A stretch of 64,000 bases of DNA, from positions 62,001-126,000 of the forward strand of contig PEKW01000015.1 in assembly GCA_002796995.1 (NCBI GenBank), given 5' to 3'. The notes beneath the pieces are model-generated. The model saw only the letters and a program-made list of their open reading frames with translations. It was not told where the DNA came from and ran no database searches. Below are positions 15,679 to 23,782 of the stretch, one piece after another. Origin of the DNA: Rhizobium sp. GTDB taxonomy: Bacteria > Pseudomonadota > Alphaproteobacteria > Rhizobiales > Rhizobiaceae. Both the position numbers and the translations under genes were made by a program. The stretch's first letter is position 1; each line of letters opens with the position of its first letter.

Positions 15679-17877
15679 TCAAGCTGCCTTTGCACGAAGG
15701 TGGGAATGGCCACCCGACTGCCGCTGGTCGGTGGCGGTGAACACGAAGCCCGCCAACAGTTGCTCGAGCCCTCGGCTCTGCTGGGCAAGCGTCGCTCCGG
15801 CCGCGTTCATCTCTTCCACCATCGCCGCGTTTTGCTGCGTGGCGTGGTCCAGTTGATTGACGGCCGTGTTGACCTGCGAGAGCCCGGCTGACTGCTCCTG
15901 AGCCGCGACGGCGATGGCGTCCATGTGGACGTTGATCTCCTGGACCAGCGCGGCGATCTCCGTCAGCCCCTGGCCGGTGTCGGCGACCAGGCGGACGCCT
16001 TGCGAGACGGCCTCGTCCGAATTGCTGATGAGGAGCTTGATCTCGCGGGCGGCCTCGGCCGATCGCTGGGCGAGCTGGCGCACTTCCTGGGCGACCACGG
16101 CAAATCCCTTGCCGGCGTCTCCGGCGCGCGCGGCTTCGACGCCGGCATTGAGCGCGAGGAGATTGGTCTGGAAGGCGATCTCGTCGATGACGGAGACGAT
16201 CTGGCCGATCTCGCCGGAGGCATGTTCGATGCGCTCCATCGCGGTGACGGCCTTGCGCACCACCTGGCCGGAGTCGCCGGCCCGCCGATGGGCATTCTGC
16301 GCCACGCCCCGCGCCTCATGCGAACGTTGCGAGGTCGAGACCACATTGGCGGTGATCTGTTCCAGCGCCGCTGCCGTCTCTTCGAGCGAAGCCGCCTGTT
16401 GCTCGGTGCGCATGGACAGGTCGTCCGATGCCGTCGAGACCTCGGAGGCGCCGCCATTGACCGTCAGGACGGACTGCCCGACCTTGATCAGGGTCTGACG
16501 AAGCTGGGCGACGGAACTGTTGAAATCGTGCCGCAGGGCCTCGAATTGCGGCCCAAAGGGCTCGTGGATCTCGCACAGGAGATCGCCGTCGGCCAGCTTG
16601 CGCAGACCGTTTGCCAGCGTGCTGGTGGCCCGATCGAGGCGTTCCTCGGCTTCTGCCTCGGCCTGGCGCTGCATCTCGATGCGCGACTGCTCGGCTCGCT
16701 GGCGGGCATGTTCCGCTTCGGCTTCCAGTTCGACATTGCGCAGCGCGGCCAGCCGGAACACTTCGACTGCCCGGGCCATCTCGCCGACTTCATCGCCGCG
16801 GCCAGCGCCGATTTCGCTCGCTTCCAGTTTTCCACCGGCGAGCGCCCCCATGGCCTCGACCAGGATCTTGATGGGCCGGACGATCGTCCTGGCCATGAAG
16901 CCGGACAGCGCGATCATGACGAGGCCGCCGGCGATGCACAGCCCGATGACCATCCGCGAGGCGCGGAGCGAGTCCGCGGCCGCTGTCGAGGCGAGGGCAT
17001 TCAAGCCTGCGAGGCTGTCATCCTCGAGCTTCTTCATCGCATTGATGCGCTGGGTGGTGGCGGCGAACCAGGTCGCCGCGTCGAGACCCTGGAGATTGTC
17101 GCCGGTGACGATCCGGTCGCGGGCGCTTTCGATTTCCGCCATTTCCGGGCCATCGAGCGCTGAGGCGTAAGCCGGGCGAACCTCGTCGCTCTGCATCGAC
17201 AGAAAGTTCTTCAGAAGCGCATTCTGGGCGCCGGCAAACCGGGAGAAGGTGGCGATCTGCACCGGTTCGCCCACGCCGGCCGTCAGGATGGCGTTGCCGC
17301 TGGCCCGTTCCTGGCCAGCGACTTCCTTGGCCTGCATCAGATGGTCATAGGCGATGAGCTCTGCGGCGATCGTCGAGCCGATGCCCTGCTGGGCAAGCTC
17401 CGAGGCGAATTCCGTCAGGCTTCCGATCAGGCCGCTATAGGCCGCTAGTGATTGCGTCGGATCGAGCACGAGCCTATCGACCGAGTTTCGGACGCTCGGT
17501 AGGGATTTCAGCGTGTCTTCGAGGTCGGAGACCCGGCGATCCAGGTCTTCGTGGTGAAGGAGCGCCGTGCCGTCCCGGATGTCCGAGAAACGATCAGTGA
17601 CTTCATCCAGATCGGCGCGGGCTGCGGTGAGTTCCGCCGCGCCTTTGCGGCCGCCCGTAGCGATGAAGCCCGAGGTCACGCCTCGCTCTACCTGCATTCG
17701 GTGGACGATCTCGCCGATCCTGGCCATGTTCTCGCTCAGGATGACGACTTCATGCATGCGGGACTGTGTGCTCCACATGCCGGAAAGCTGGACGACGGCC
17801 AGATAACTCATCGCCAACAGCGGCAGAGCCACGGCCAGCCAGAGACGGTTGCGGATGGAAATGTCGGTAATACTCAC
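15679..17877 (-). CDS. Methyl-accepting chemotaxis protein with nitrate/nitrite-sensor-like (NIT) domain
   Basis: A 732-residue transmembrane chemoreceptor. Helix TM1 is at about 12-32. The periplasmic helical domain (about 35-300) starts with Glu-Ile-Val-His-Arg-Met-Gln-Val-Glu-Arg-Gly at 56-66, the pattern of NIT domains. TM2 is at about 307-328. HAMP follows (about 330-385), then a second HAMP-like stretch (about 415-470). The signalling domain has the conserved hairpin tip with Glu-Ile-Ala-Phe-Gln-Thr-Asn-Leu-Leu-Ala-Leu-Asn-Ala at 566-578. No C-terminal CheR/CheB pentapeptide is seen. The start is GTG (17875-17877). It signals to the CheA/CheW core; nitrate or nitrite sensing is a family inference. 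Confidence 0.9.
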   Translation of the reverse strand: MSITDISIRNRLWLAVALPLLAMSYLAVVQLSGMWSTQSRMHEVVILSENMARIGEIVHRMQVERGVTSGFIATGGRKGAAELTAARADLDEVTDRFSDIRDGTALLHHEDLDRRVSDLEDTLKSLPSVRNSVDRLVLDPTQSLAAYSGLIGSLTEFASELAQQGIGSTIAAELIAYDHLMQAKEVAGQERASGNAILTAGVGEPVQIATFSRFAGAQNALLKNFLSMQSDEVRPAYASALDGPEMAEIESARDRIVTGDNLQGLDAATWFAATTQRINAMKKLEDDSLAGLNALASTAAADSLRASRMVIGLCIAGGLVMIALSGFMARTIVRPIKILVEAMGALAGGKLEASEIGAGRGDEVGEMARAVEVFRLAALRNVELEAEAEHARQRAEQSRIEMQRQAEAEAEERLDRATSTLANGLRKLADGDLLCEIHEPFGPQFEALRHDFNSSVAQLRQTLIKVGQSVLTVNGGASEVSTASDDLSMRTEQQAASLEETAAALEQITANVVSTSQRSHEARGVAQNAHRRAGDSGQVVRKAVTAMERIEHASGEIGQIVSVIDEIAFQTNLLALNAGVEAARAGDAGKGFAVVAQEVRQLAQRSAEAAREIKLLISNSDEAVSQGVRLVADTGQGLTEIAALVQEINVHMDAIAVAAQEQSAGLSQVNTAVNQLDHATQQNAAMVEEMNAAGATLAQQSRGLEQLLAGFVFTATDQRQSGGHSHLRAKAA

Positions 17878-18194
17878 TGAAACACCTCACTGACGAGGCT
17901 TCATGCCTATATTGATCGCCCCGTCATGGAGCGATTGTCCGGGAATGGTCGACATTCCATCGCAATGACAGCGGCGGCGACCGGCCCTCGGCAGGTGCTT
18001 CGCTGTCAACGGGCGATACTTTATGTTTTTCTAAAGCGGCGACTTTGCGCTTGGGCAAAGAGCGGAGCTTTTTCCATGCAAAGTGCCCGGCAACACAACC
18101 GGCAGACGCACTCGTCCGCGCCGCGCCGATATGCGGCAGCTGAACGATGCAAAGGGTGCTGTCTTTATCCGGTCGACCTTGGGCGGCGCGCGCT
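17878..18194. other. 317-base intergenic region, no gene recognised
   Basis: This lies between the chemoreceptor start and the end of the GntR-UTRA gene, both minus strand, so it should hold the chemoreceptor promoter. Short open frames on both strands lack ribosome sites and family features. A small inverted repeat, CTTTGC-N6-GCAAAG, is at 18043-18060. Nothing else is recognised. Confidence 0.5.
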
Positions 18195-18926
18195 CTATTT
18201 GCGGACGAGGCTGAAAGAGAAATGACTGCCGCGGTGGTAGTCGATGGCGTGATTGACGGGTTCGCCCGCCGCATTGAAGCAGGTCTCGACGATCTTCAGC
18301 GCGGGGCCGAAGTCGCGCAGGTCGTTTCGTTCGATCACGTCATCCGGCAGCATTACGGCGGAGACGGTTGCCGCGGACATGCGCGGACGCTGGCGATGCT
18401 GTTCCATCAGGTCGAGCAGGGAGCCAGACCAGTCGACGTCGTAGAGCTTGGCGGGGATCAGGCCGCGGGGGATGAAGTCGACGCAGTAGAGGATTGGCAC
18501 GTCGTTCTGCAGCCGCAGCCGCTCCAGCCGGATGACGCGGTCCTTCGGGCCGAGTCGAAGCCTTTCCCGGACGATCTTGTCGGGCGCCTCCTCCGAAATG
18601 GACAGGACCTTGTTGCTGGTCGAATAGCCGTAGTGTCGCGTCATGTCGGTGACGCTCTCGAAGACGGTGATCGGCCGCTCGACCTGCACGGCAGACATGG
18701 CGGAGACAAAGCGGCCCCTGCCATGCGTCACATAGATGATGTCATCCTGCTCCAGCAGTTTCAGCGCCTCGCGCAAGGCGGGCCGCGAGATCTTGAAACG
18801 GTCGGTGAGCTGGGCTTCCGTCGGAAGCTTGTCGCCGGGTTTCAGTCCTTCGTCGCGAATGAGTTCGGCGATCCGGTCTCGCAGCCTGATGGCCAGGGTG
18901 CGCGGATCGCGGATGGGTTCGTCCAC
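18195..18926 (-). CDS. GntR-family regulator with UTRA domain (FrlR-like)
   Basis: A 243-residue regulator with a GntR winged HTH (about 10-75; Leu-Pro-Thr-Glu-Ala-Gln-Leu and Ile-Ser-Arg-Pro-Ala-Leu-Arg-Glu-Ala) and a UTRA ligand domain (about 95-240), the HutC/FrlR type that senses sugars, amino acids or their adducts. The start is probably the GTG at 18924-18926 after a GAGG site. It is divergent from the FrlB/FrlD-like genes. The TTGTC-T-GACAA palindrome 37 bases upstream recurs at the other two promoters of the island, so this is the likely local repressor, with a fructosamine phosphate as the expected inducer. Confidence 0.87.
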   Translation of the reverse strand: MDEPIRDPRTLAIRLRDRIAELIRDEGLKPGDKLPTEAQLTDRFKISRPALREALKLLEQDDIIYVTHGRGRFVSAMSAVQVERPITVFESVTDMTRHYGYSTSNKVLSISEEAPDKIVRERLRLGPKDRVIRLERLRLQNDVPILYCVDFIPRGLIPAKLYDVDWSGSLLDLMEQHRQRPRMSAATVSAVMLPDDVIERNDLRDFGPALKIVETCFNAAGEPVNHAIDYHRGSHFSFSLVRK

Positions 18927-18962
18927 CTCGGTGCCTCGTTGTTCATGTGTCTCGTTTCTTCA

Positions 18963-18973
18963 TTGTCTGACAA
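18963..18973. promoter_or_regulatory. GntR operator candidate, site 1
   Basis: TTGTCTGACAA: perfect 5-base arms around one base, upstream of the GntR-UTRA regulator. The same motif is found at 19081-19093 and 26004-26015. Confidence 0.6.
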
Positions 18974-19080
18974 ATTCTGACCGGTCAAGCCTGACCATAT
19001 GGCGAGAGGCGTGGGGTTCGTCACTTCACACCCGGAGAGGTTCGGCGGGGTGCGCTTGACAGAATTCTTCCGAGATGTCA

Positions 19081-19093
19081 GTTGTCTTACAAC
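19081..19093. promoter_or_regulatory. GntR operator candidate, site 2
   Basis: GTTGTCTTACAAC: 5-base arms around three bases, 37 bases upstream of the FrlB-like start. It differs from site 1 by a single base in the shared 11-mer. Confidence 0.6.
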
Positions 19094-19129
19094 GCAACCC
19101 GATGTGCAAGGCGGTCGATACCGCGGTCT

Positions 19130-20161
19130 ATGAGTGAGAGCCAGAACATGCTGAATTTCGACGAACCCCGCTTTCTTCGTATCCAGTCCGGAGCAGCAGA
19201 GCTTGCCCAGCGATTCGACCAGGTGATCTCCGATTGCCTGAAGGCGGGAGCCGAGAATGTCTTCTTTCTCGGAACCGGCGGCGCCGCGATCCTGATGCAG
19301 CCCGCCTGCCAGCTGTTGCAGCGCCGTTCGCGCTTCCCGGCATTCCTCGACATGACGGCGGAACTGGCGATCACCGGCTCGGCCAACATGACCGCCAAGT
19401 CGATCGTCATCATGCCGTCGCTGTCCGGCACCACCAAGGAAAGCGTTGCGCTGCTGGCCAAGGTCAAGGAAATCGGCGCGACCGTCCTCACGCTCGTCGG
19501 CCATGCCGAGACGCCGCTCGGCAAGGGCGGCGACCATGCCTTCGTCAACTTTGCCGAGGACGATACGTCCTGCGAATCCTTCTATCTGCAGTCGCTGCTG
19601 ATCGCGCTTTCGATCATGAAGCATCGCGGTGAGCTTTCGAACTACGACCAGATCGTCTCGGAGCTGCAGAGCCTTCCCAAGCTGCTGCTGGAGGTCAAGC
19701 GCGCCTATGAGCCGAAGGCGGAAGCCTTTGCCAAATTCCTCGCCGGGTCGAATTTCCATATCATCACCGGGGCCGGGAATGCCTGGCCGGAAGCCTTCTA
19801 TTACGGCATGTGCATTCTCGAGGAGATGCAGTGGATCAGGACCCGCCCGGTGCACGCCTCGGACTTCTTCCACGGGACGCTCGAGCTGGTCGAGCCGGGC
19901 GTCAGCGTCATCCTGTTCAAAGGGGAGGACGAGTGCCGTCCGCTCGCCGAGCGGGTAGAGAATTTCGTGCCGAGCTATTCCGACAAGCTCGCCGTTCTCG
20001 ATACGGCGGAGTTCGAGCTGCCGGGTGTCTCGCAGGAAGTCCGCCGCCTCGTTTCGCCGATCCTGCTGGCCACGGTGCTGGAGCGGATCAGCGCGCATCT
20101 CGAGGTCATGCGTAACCATCCGCTGACCACGCGCCGCTACTACAAGCGGGTTGCCTACTAG
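19130..20161 (+). CDS. frlB: SIS-domain fructosamine-6-phosphate deglycase (FrlB-like)
   Basis: A 343-residue double SIS-domain protein, the length and fold of FrlB, which splits fructoselysine-6-phosphate-type compounds into an amino acid and glucose-6-phosphate. Visible features: Leu-Gly-Thr-Gly-Gly-Ala in the first sugar-phosphate loop (about 48-53), Phe-Phe-His-Gly-Thr-Leu-Glu-Leu-Val-Glu-Pro-Gly in the second domain (E. coli FrlB has a very similar His-Gly-Pro-Leu-Glu-Ile-Val-Glu-Pro-Gly), and the C-terminal Arg-Arg-Tyr-Tyr-x-x-x-Val-x-Tyr ending. The start is the ATG at 19130 or 19148. It is followed by an FrlD-like kinase and faces a UTRA regulator, as in known frl loci. Confidence 0.8.
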   Translation: MSESQNMLNFDEPRFLRIQSGAAELAQRFDQVISDCLKAGAENVFFLGTGGAAILMQPACQLLQRRSRFPAFLDMTAELAITGSANMTAKSIVIMPSLSGTTKESVALLAKVKEIGATVLTLVGHAETPLGKGGDHAFVNFAEDDTSCESFYLQSLLIALSIMKHRGELSNYDQIVSELQSLPKLLLEVKRAYEPKAEAFAKFLAGSNFHIITGAGNAWPEAFYYGMCILEEMQWIRTRPVHASDFFHGTLELVEPGVSVILFKGEDECRPLAERVENFVPSYSDKLAVLDTAEFELPGVSQEVRRLVSPILLATVLERISAHLEVMRNHPLTTRRYYKRVAY

Positions 20162-20240
20162 GCCGCTTTGGCACCAAGATCGACCGCCACATCATCGCCT
20201 GGCCGTCCCGGGTGCCTTGGTCGGCGGTGACGATCAAAGG

Positions 20241-20264
20241 CGCAGGCGTCCCCGGGCGCCTGCG
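20241..20264 (+). terminator. Stem-loop between frlB and frlD
   Basis: CGCAGGCG at 20241-20248 pairs with 20257-20264 around an 8-base loop, between the frlB stop and frlD start. No T-run follows. It may set the frlB:frlD ratio. Confidence 0.45.
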
Positions 20265-20296
20265 GCTTCTCCCCGTGAAGAGACCATAGAGGTTCC

Positions 20297-21109
20297 ATGT
20301 CCCGTTTGCGATTTGCCGTCGTGGGTGACAATTGCGTCGACCGTTTCCTGCCGCCTGTGGGGCAGTCTCTGGTGGGCGGCAATGCCATCAACGTGGCGGT
20401 GCAACTGGCGCTGATGGGGCACGAGACCTATTATTTCGGCGCGGTGGGACTGGACGCGGATGGCGCACGCGTTCGCGATCTCCTGGTCCGCAACGGCGTG
20501 CGGATCGACCATCTGCGCATGGCGGCGGGCACGACCGCCTATACCAATATCGAACTGACGGCCTCGGGCGACCGGATCTTTGCCTTCGAGGACTTCGGCG
20601 TCTGCCAGGACTACCGTCCCAGCGGGGAGGAAATGTCCGTGCTGGCGACGATGGATCACGTGCATCTTGGATGGATCGTTGACGGCGGTCATGTCCGCCA
20701 GGCGCTCGCTGCTCAAGGTGTCGGCCTGTCACAGGACATCTCGGTCAACAACGACAAGGCCCATCTCGGCGTGGCCGGTCTGGGCGTCGCCTTCGGTTCA
20801 GCCGGAGAGGATAGGGCGCAGGCCGAGGCGCTGGCGCTCGACCTTCTGGCCCAGGGTGCCGGGATGGCAGTGGTGACGCGCGGCGGCGAAGGCTCGCTTG
20901 CCACCGACGGGCGGATCTGGGCGCATGCGGGGATCGCTCCGGTCGAGGTGGTGGACACCACCGGTGCCGGCGACAGTTTCATCGCCGGCTTTCTCGATGC
21001 CCGGTTGCGCGGGCGCGATCTCACGGCCTGTCTCGAAAGGGGACGGGACTGCGCGGCGGTCACCTGCGGCCATATCGGCGGTTTTCCGCAGGATCCCGCG
21101 CCGCTGTAA
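20297..21109 (+). CDS. frlD: PfkB-family kinase, fructosamine 6-kinase (FrlD-like)
   Basis: A 270-residue PfkB carbohydrate kinase. Near the N-terminus is Val-Val-Gly-Asp-Asn-Cys-Val-Asp (8-15), which is the FrlD opening, then Gly-Gly-Asn-Ala-Ile-Asn-Val-Ala-Val at 27-35 and the ATP/catalytic motif Asp-Thr-Thr-Gly-Ala-Gly-Asp-Ser at 220-227 with Asp226 as base. FrlD (EC 2.7.1.218) phosphorylates imported fructoselysine-type Amadori compounds on C6 before FrlB cleaves them. The gene lies 135 bases after frlB, with a stem-loop between. Other PfkB kinases share the core, but the N-terminal sequence and gene pair favour FrlD. Confidence 0.82.
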   Translation: MSRLRFAVVGDNCVDRFLPPVGQSLVGGNAINVAVQLALMGHETYYFGAVGLDADGARVRDLLVRNGVRIDHLRMAAGTTAYTNIELTASGDRIFAFEDFGVCQDYRPSGEEMSVLATMDHVHLGWIVDGGHVRQALAAQGVGLSQDISVNNDKAHLGVAGLGVAFGSAGEDRAQAEALALDLLAQGAGMAVVTRGGEGSLATDGRIWAHAGIAPVEVVDTTGAGDSFIAGFLDARLRGRDLTACLERGRDCAAVTCGHIGGFPQDPAPL

Positions 21110-21151
21110 TTGGAGAGGGGCGTCCTTTCGAACGCCCGCCTTCCCGGTACC

Positions 21152-21904
21152 CTAGTGCAGCAACTGGCTGAGAAACTGCTGCGCGCGTTCCGTCTGCGGG
21201 TTCTCGAAGAACGCCTTCGGCGTACCCTCCTCGGCAATCCGGCCGTGGTCCATGAAGATGATCCGGTCCGCGACACGTTTGGCGAAACCCATCTCGTGGG
21301 TGACGCAGACCATGGTCATGCCCTCCTCGGCCAGCGAAACCATGGTGTCCAGCACTTCCTTGACCATTTCGGGATCGAGGGCCGAGGTCGGCTCGTCGAA
21401 CAGCATGACACGCGGGTTCATGCACAGGGCCCTGGCGATCGCCACGCGCTGCTGCTGGCCGCCGGAGAGCTGGCCGGGATATTTGTCGGCCTGTTCGGGA
21501 ATGCGCACGCGCCCGAGAAAGTGCATGGCCAGTTCGCGCGCCTGGGCCTTCGGCATCTTCTTCACCCACATCGGTGCCAGCATGCAGTTTTCCGCGATCG
21601 TCAGGTGCGGAAAGAGATTGAAATGCTGGAAGACCATGCCGACGTCGCGGCGAATCTCGCAGGCCTTCTTTTCATCCTCGTCGAGCTCGACCCCGCCCAC
21701 GATGATGCGGCCCTGCTGATGGGCTTCCAGGCGATTGACGCAGCGGATGAGGGTGGACTTGCCGGAACCCGACGGCCCGCAGATGACGACGCGTTCGCGC
21801 GGGGCGACGGACAGGCAGACATCGTCCAGGGCATGGAAATGGCCGTACCACTTGTGGACGCCTTCCAGAATAATCGCGGGTTCGGTTGCGGGCGCGCTGG
21901 TCAT
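21152..21904 (-). CDS. Amino-acid-type ABC importer ATPase
   Basis: A 250-residue ATPase of the polar amino acid (GlnQ/HisP) family. Walker A is Gly-Pro-Ser-Gly-Ser-Gly-Lys-Ser (43-50), Q-loop Phe-Gln-His-Phe-Asn-Leu-Phe-Pro-His, signature Leu-Ser-Gly-Gly-Gln (146-150), and Walker B Val-Met-Leu-Phe-Asp-Glu-Pro (166-172). The frame is open to 21940, but the ATG at 21904 follows AAGGAAC and gives the family's usual length. It is the last gene of the minus-strand arm of the fructosamine island, convergent with frlD. An amino-acid-type importer fits sugar-amino acid adducts as cargo. Confidence 0.9.
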   Translation of the reverse strand: MTSAPATEPAIILEGVHKWYGHFHALDDVCLSVAPRERVVICGPSGSGKSTLIRCVNRLEAHQQGRIIVGGVELDEDEKKACEIRRDVGMVFQHFNLFPHLTIAENCMLAPMWVKKMPKAQARELAMHFLGRVRIPEQADKYPGQLSGGQQQRVAIARALCMNPRVMLFDEPTSALDPEMVKEVLDTMVSLAEEGMTMVCVTHEMGFAKRVADRIIFMDHGRIAEEGTPKAFFENPQTERAQQFLSQLLH

Positions 21905-21921
21905 GGTCTTGTTCCTTGTTG

Positions 21922-22806
21922 TCACTGGAGCACGAGCCACCCTGACACGGCGATCATTGCCGCGCCGAGGAGCGTGTGAAGTTCGATGGGGGCGGCAAAC
22001 AGGACGAAGCCGTAGATGCAGCCCCAGATGATCTGGCTGTATTGAGAAGCGGAAACGACGGATGCCTCGCCGACGCGAAAGGCGCGCACCAGCAGGGCGT
22101 GACCACCCAGCAGCAGGAGGCCTGCGAGGATGACGAGGCCCATCTGTGCGAGATCGATCGGCACGACCTTGCCGGTCGTCATGGCGACGGCCAGAGCTAC
22201 GGGCGTCAGCACGAGCAGAAGGCTTGCGACAAGCGCCATGTCACTTTCCTGCGCCTTGGTTCGCCTCAGTAGAATGAGGGAGAGTGCGAAGAAGACGGCG
22301 GAGGCGAGCGCGGCGAGATGGCCGAGATTGAGGACGACGAGGCCCGGCTTCAGGGCGACGGCCACGCCGGCGAACCCCACCACGACACCGATCCAGGCAA
22401 GAGCGGAGAGCCTCTCGCCGAGCAGCACGAAGCCCATCAGGGCGACGAGGAGCGGGGTGAGGAAGGCCAGCAGATAGGCGTCCGCCAGGGGCAGCACCGA
22501 AAAGGCGTAGTGGATCAGGATCGTATCGGCGGCGAGGAACAGCGCCCGCAGGAAGGCGAGCCTTGGATGACGCGGCAGCAGGAGGCGCAGCTGGCCGGTG
22601 GCGGCGGCGTAGGCGATAAGGGCGACGAGCGCGATCAAGGTGACCATGAAGGTCACCTGCGGCGCCGACACGCCGATCGCCAGCACCTTCACGAGGGCAT
22701 CCGTCCCGGAAAACACGGCAAAGGCCATGACCGCGATGAGGATTCCCCGGCCATTGGCCCGGGGTCTAGCGCCCGGGCCGGCCTCGACGACCGTCCTATC
22801 GGACAT
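21922..22806 (-). CDS. EamA/DMT-family transporter
   Basis: A 294-residue integral membrane protein with about ten hydrophobic helices in two EamA halves (about 20-150 and 160-290), the drug/metabolite transporter fold. Second-half motifs such as Gly-Glu-Arg-Leu-Ser-Ala-Leu-Ala-Trp-Ile-Gly are typical. Members export or exchange amino acids, metabolites or drugs. It starts 11 bases inside the end of the ABC permease gene and is followed 17 bases later by the ATPase gene. Being placed between the two parts of one ABC importer is unusual. It may export the amino acid or another by-product of Amadori breakdown, but that is a guess. Confidence 0.85.
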   Translation of the reverse strand: MSDRTVVEAGPGARPRANGRGILIAVMAFAVFSGTDALVKVLAIGVSAPQVTFMVTLIALVALIAYAAATGQLRLLLPRHPRLAFLRALFLAADTILIHYAFSVLPLADAYLLAFLTPLLVALMGFVLLGERLSALAWIGVVVGFAGVAVALKPGLVVLNLGHLAALASAVFFALSLILLRRTKAQESDMALVASLLLVLTPVALAVAMTTGKVVPIDLAQMGLVILAGLLLLGGHALLVRAFRVGEASVVSASQYSQIIWGCIYGFVLFAAPIELHTLLGAAMIAVSGWLVLQ

Positions 22807-23767
22807 TGAACCGCCCGAACCGTTCCTCGACCCGCGACTGGATGAATTCCAGGCCGATCGACAGCAGCCAGTAGATCATCGATGCGGTGATCAGCATCTC
22901 GATATGGCGGAACTCCGTCTGGCCCTGGGTGCGCGCCAGATACATGAGTTCCCACACGCCGACGACGGAGATCAGCGAGGAGTCCTTCAGCATGGCGATG
23001 AACTGGTTGCCTGTTGGCGGGATGATGACGCGCATGGCCTGGGGCAGGATGACGAGCCCCATGGTCTGGCTGGAATTGAGCCCCAGTGCGGTTGCGCCTT
23101 CGCTCTGGCCGCGATGGATGCTCTCGATGCCGGCGCGAAAGATCTCGGTCATATAGGCGCCGTAGCACAGTGAAAGCGCTAGGATGCCGGCCGGCACCGC
23201 CCCGATGACATAGCCCACCTGCGGCAGTCCGAGATAGATGATGTAGATCTGCATGAGCAGCGGCAGGCCGCGGAAAAGCGAGGTGTAGAACGTCGCCAGT
23301 CCGTAGATCACGCCGTTCTTCGACAGCTTGGCGATCGCGCCGGCAAGGGCGATGAGCGTCGCGATGACGATCGAGATGGCCGAGATGTAGAGGGTGGTGA
23401 CCACGCCCTGGCTGATCAGGAAGCCGATCTTCTTGGCGATGAAGGCGAAGGACAGGTCGAAGGAGTAGAAGAACACCATCAGCAGGCCGAAGAGCTCAAG
23501 CCAGACGCCGACGATCTGCTGGCGGCGGGAGAGCTGCCGCAGAGCCTTCCAGTTGACCACGGCGATCAGCGCGATGACGAGCGCCGAGACGAGCCGTCCG
23601 CGCTGGGGATTGCCCTCGAGCCAGCCGGCAGCCGGCGGGACGACATATCCGATCCAGGCGGAGGATATGCCGAGGCTGTAGATCGCCGCGACGAAGACGA
23701 GCAGCGCCAGCAGCCCGCCGAGCCGGCGCGACGTTTCGGGATAGGTTAGTATCAGTCGACCAATCAT
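22796..23767 (-). CDS. Amino-acid-type ABC importer permease
   Basis: A 323-residue inner-membrane permease of the HisM/GlnP family. The binding-protein-dependent transport motif (EAA loop) reads Glu-Gly-Ala-Thr-Ala-Leu-Gly-Leu-Asn, then Ile-Leu-Pro-Gln-Ala-Met-Arg-Val-Ile-Ile-Pro-Pro, in the C-terminal third. It is about 100 residues longer than the usual 220, with two or three extra N-terminal helices (about 15-95). Only one permease gene is present, so it should act as a homodimer. It lies between the FAD oxidoreductase gene (15-base gap) and the EamA gene (11-base overlap). Confidence 0.9.
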   Translation of the reverse strand: MIGRLILTYPETSRRLGGLLALLVFVAAIYSLGISSAWIGYVVPPAAGWLEGNPQRGRLVSALVIALIAVVNWKALRQLSRRQQIVGVWLELFGLLMVFFYSFDLSFAFIAKKIGFLISQGVVTTLYISAISIVIATLIALAGAIAKLSKNGVIYGLATFYTSLFRGLPLLMQIYIIYLGLPQVGYVIGAVPAGILALSLCYGAYMTEIFRAGIESIHRGQSEGATALGLNSSQTMGLVILPQAMRVIIPPTGNQFIAMLKDSSLISVVGVWELMYLARTQGQTEFRHIEMLITASMIYWLLSIGLEFIQSRVEERFGRFNVR

Positions 23768-23782
23768 CGTGGCATCCCGTTC

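Noticed and set aside
17924..18274. Short open frames of about 100 codons on both strands in the chemoreceptor-GntR gap
   Set aside because: They have no ribosome site, no family features, and one runs into the regulator gene.
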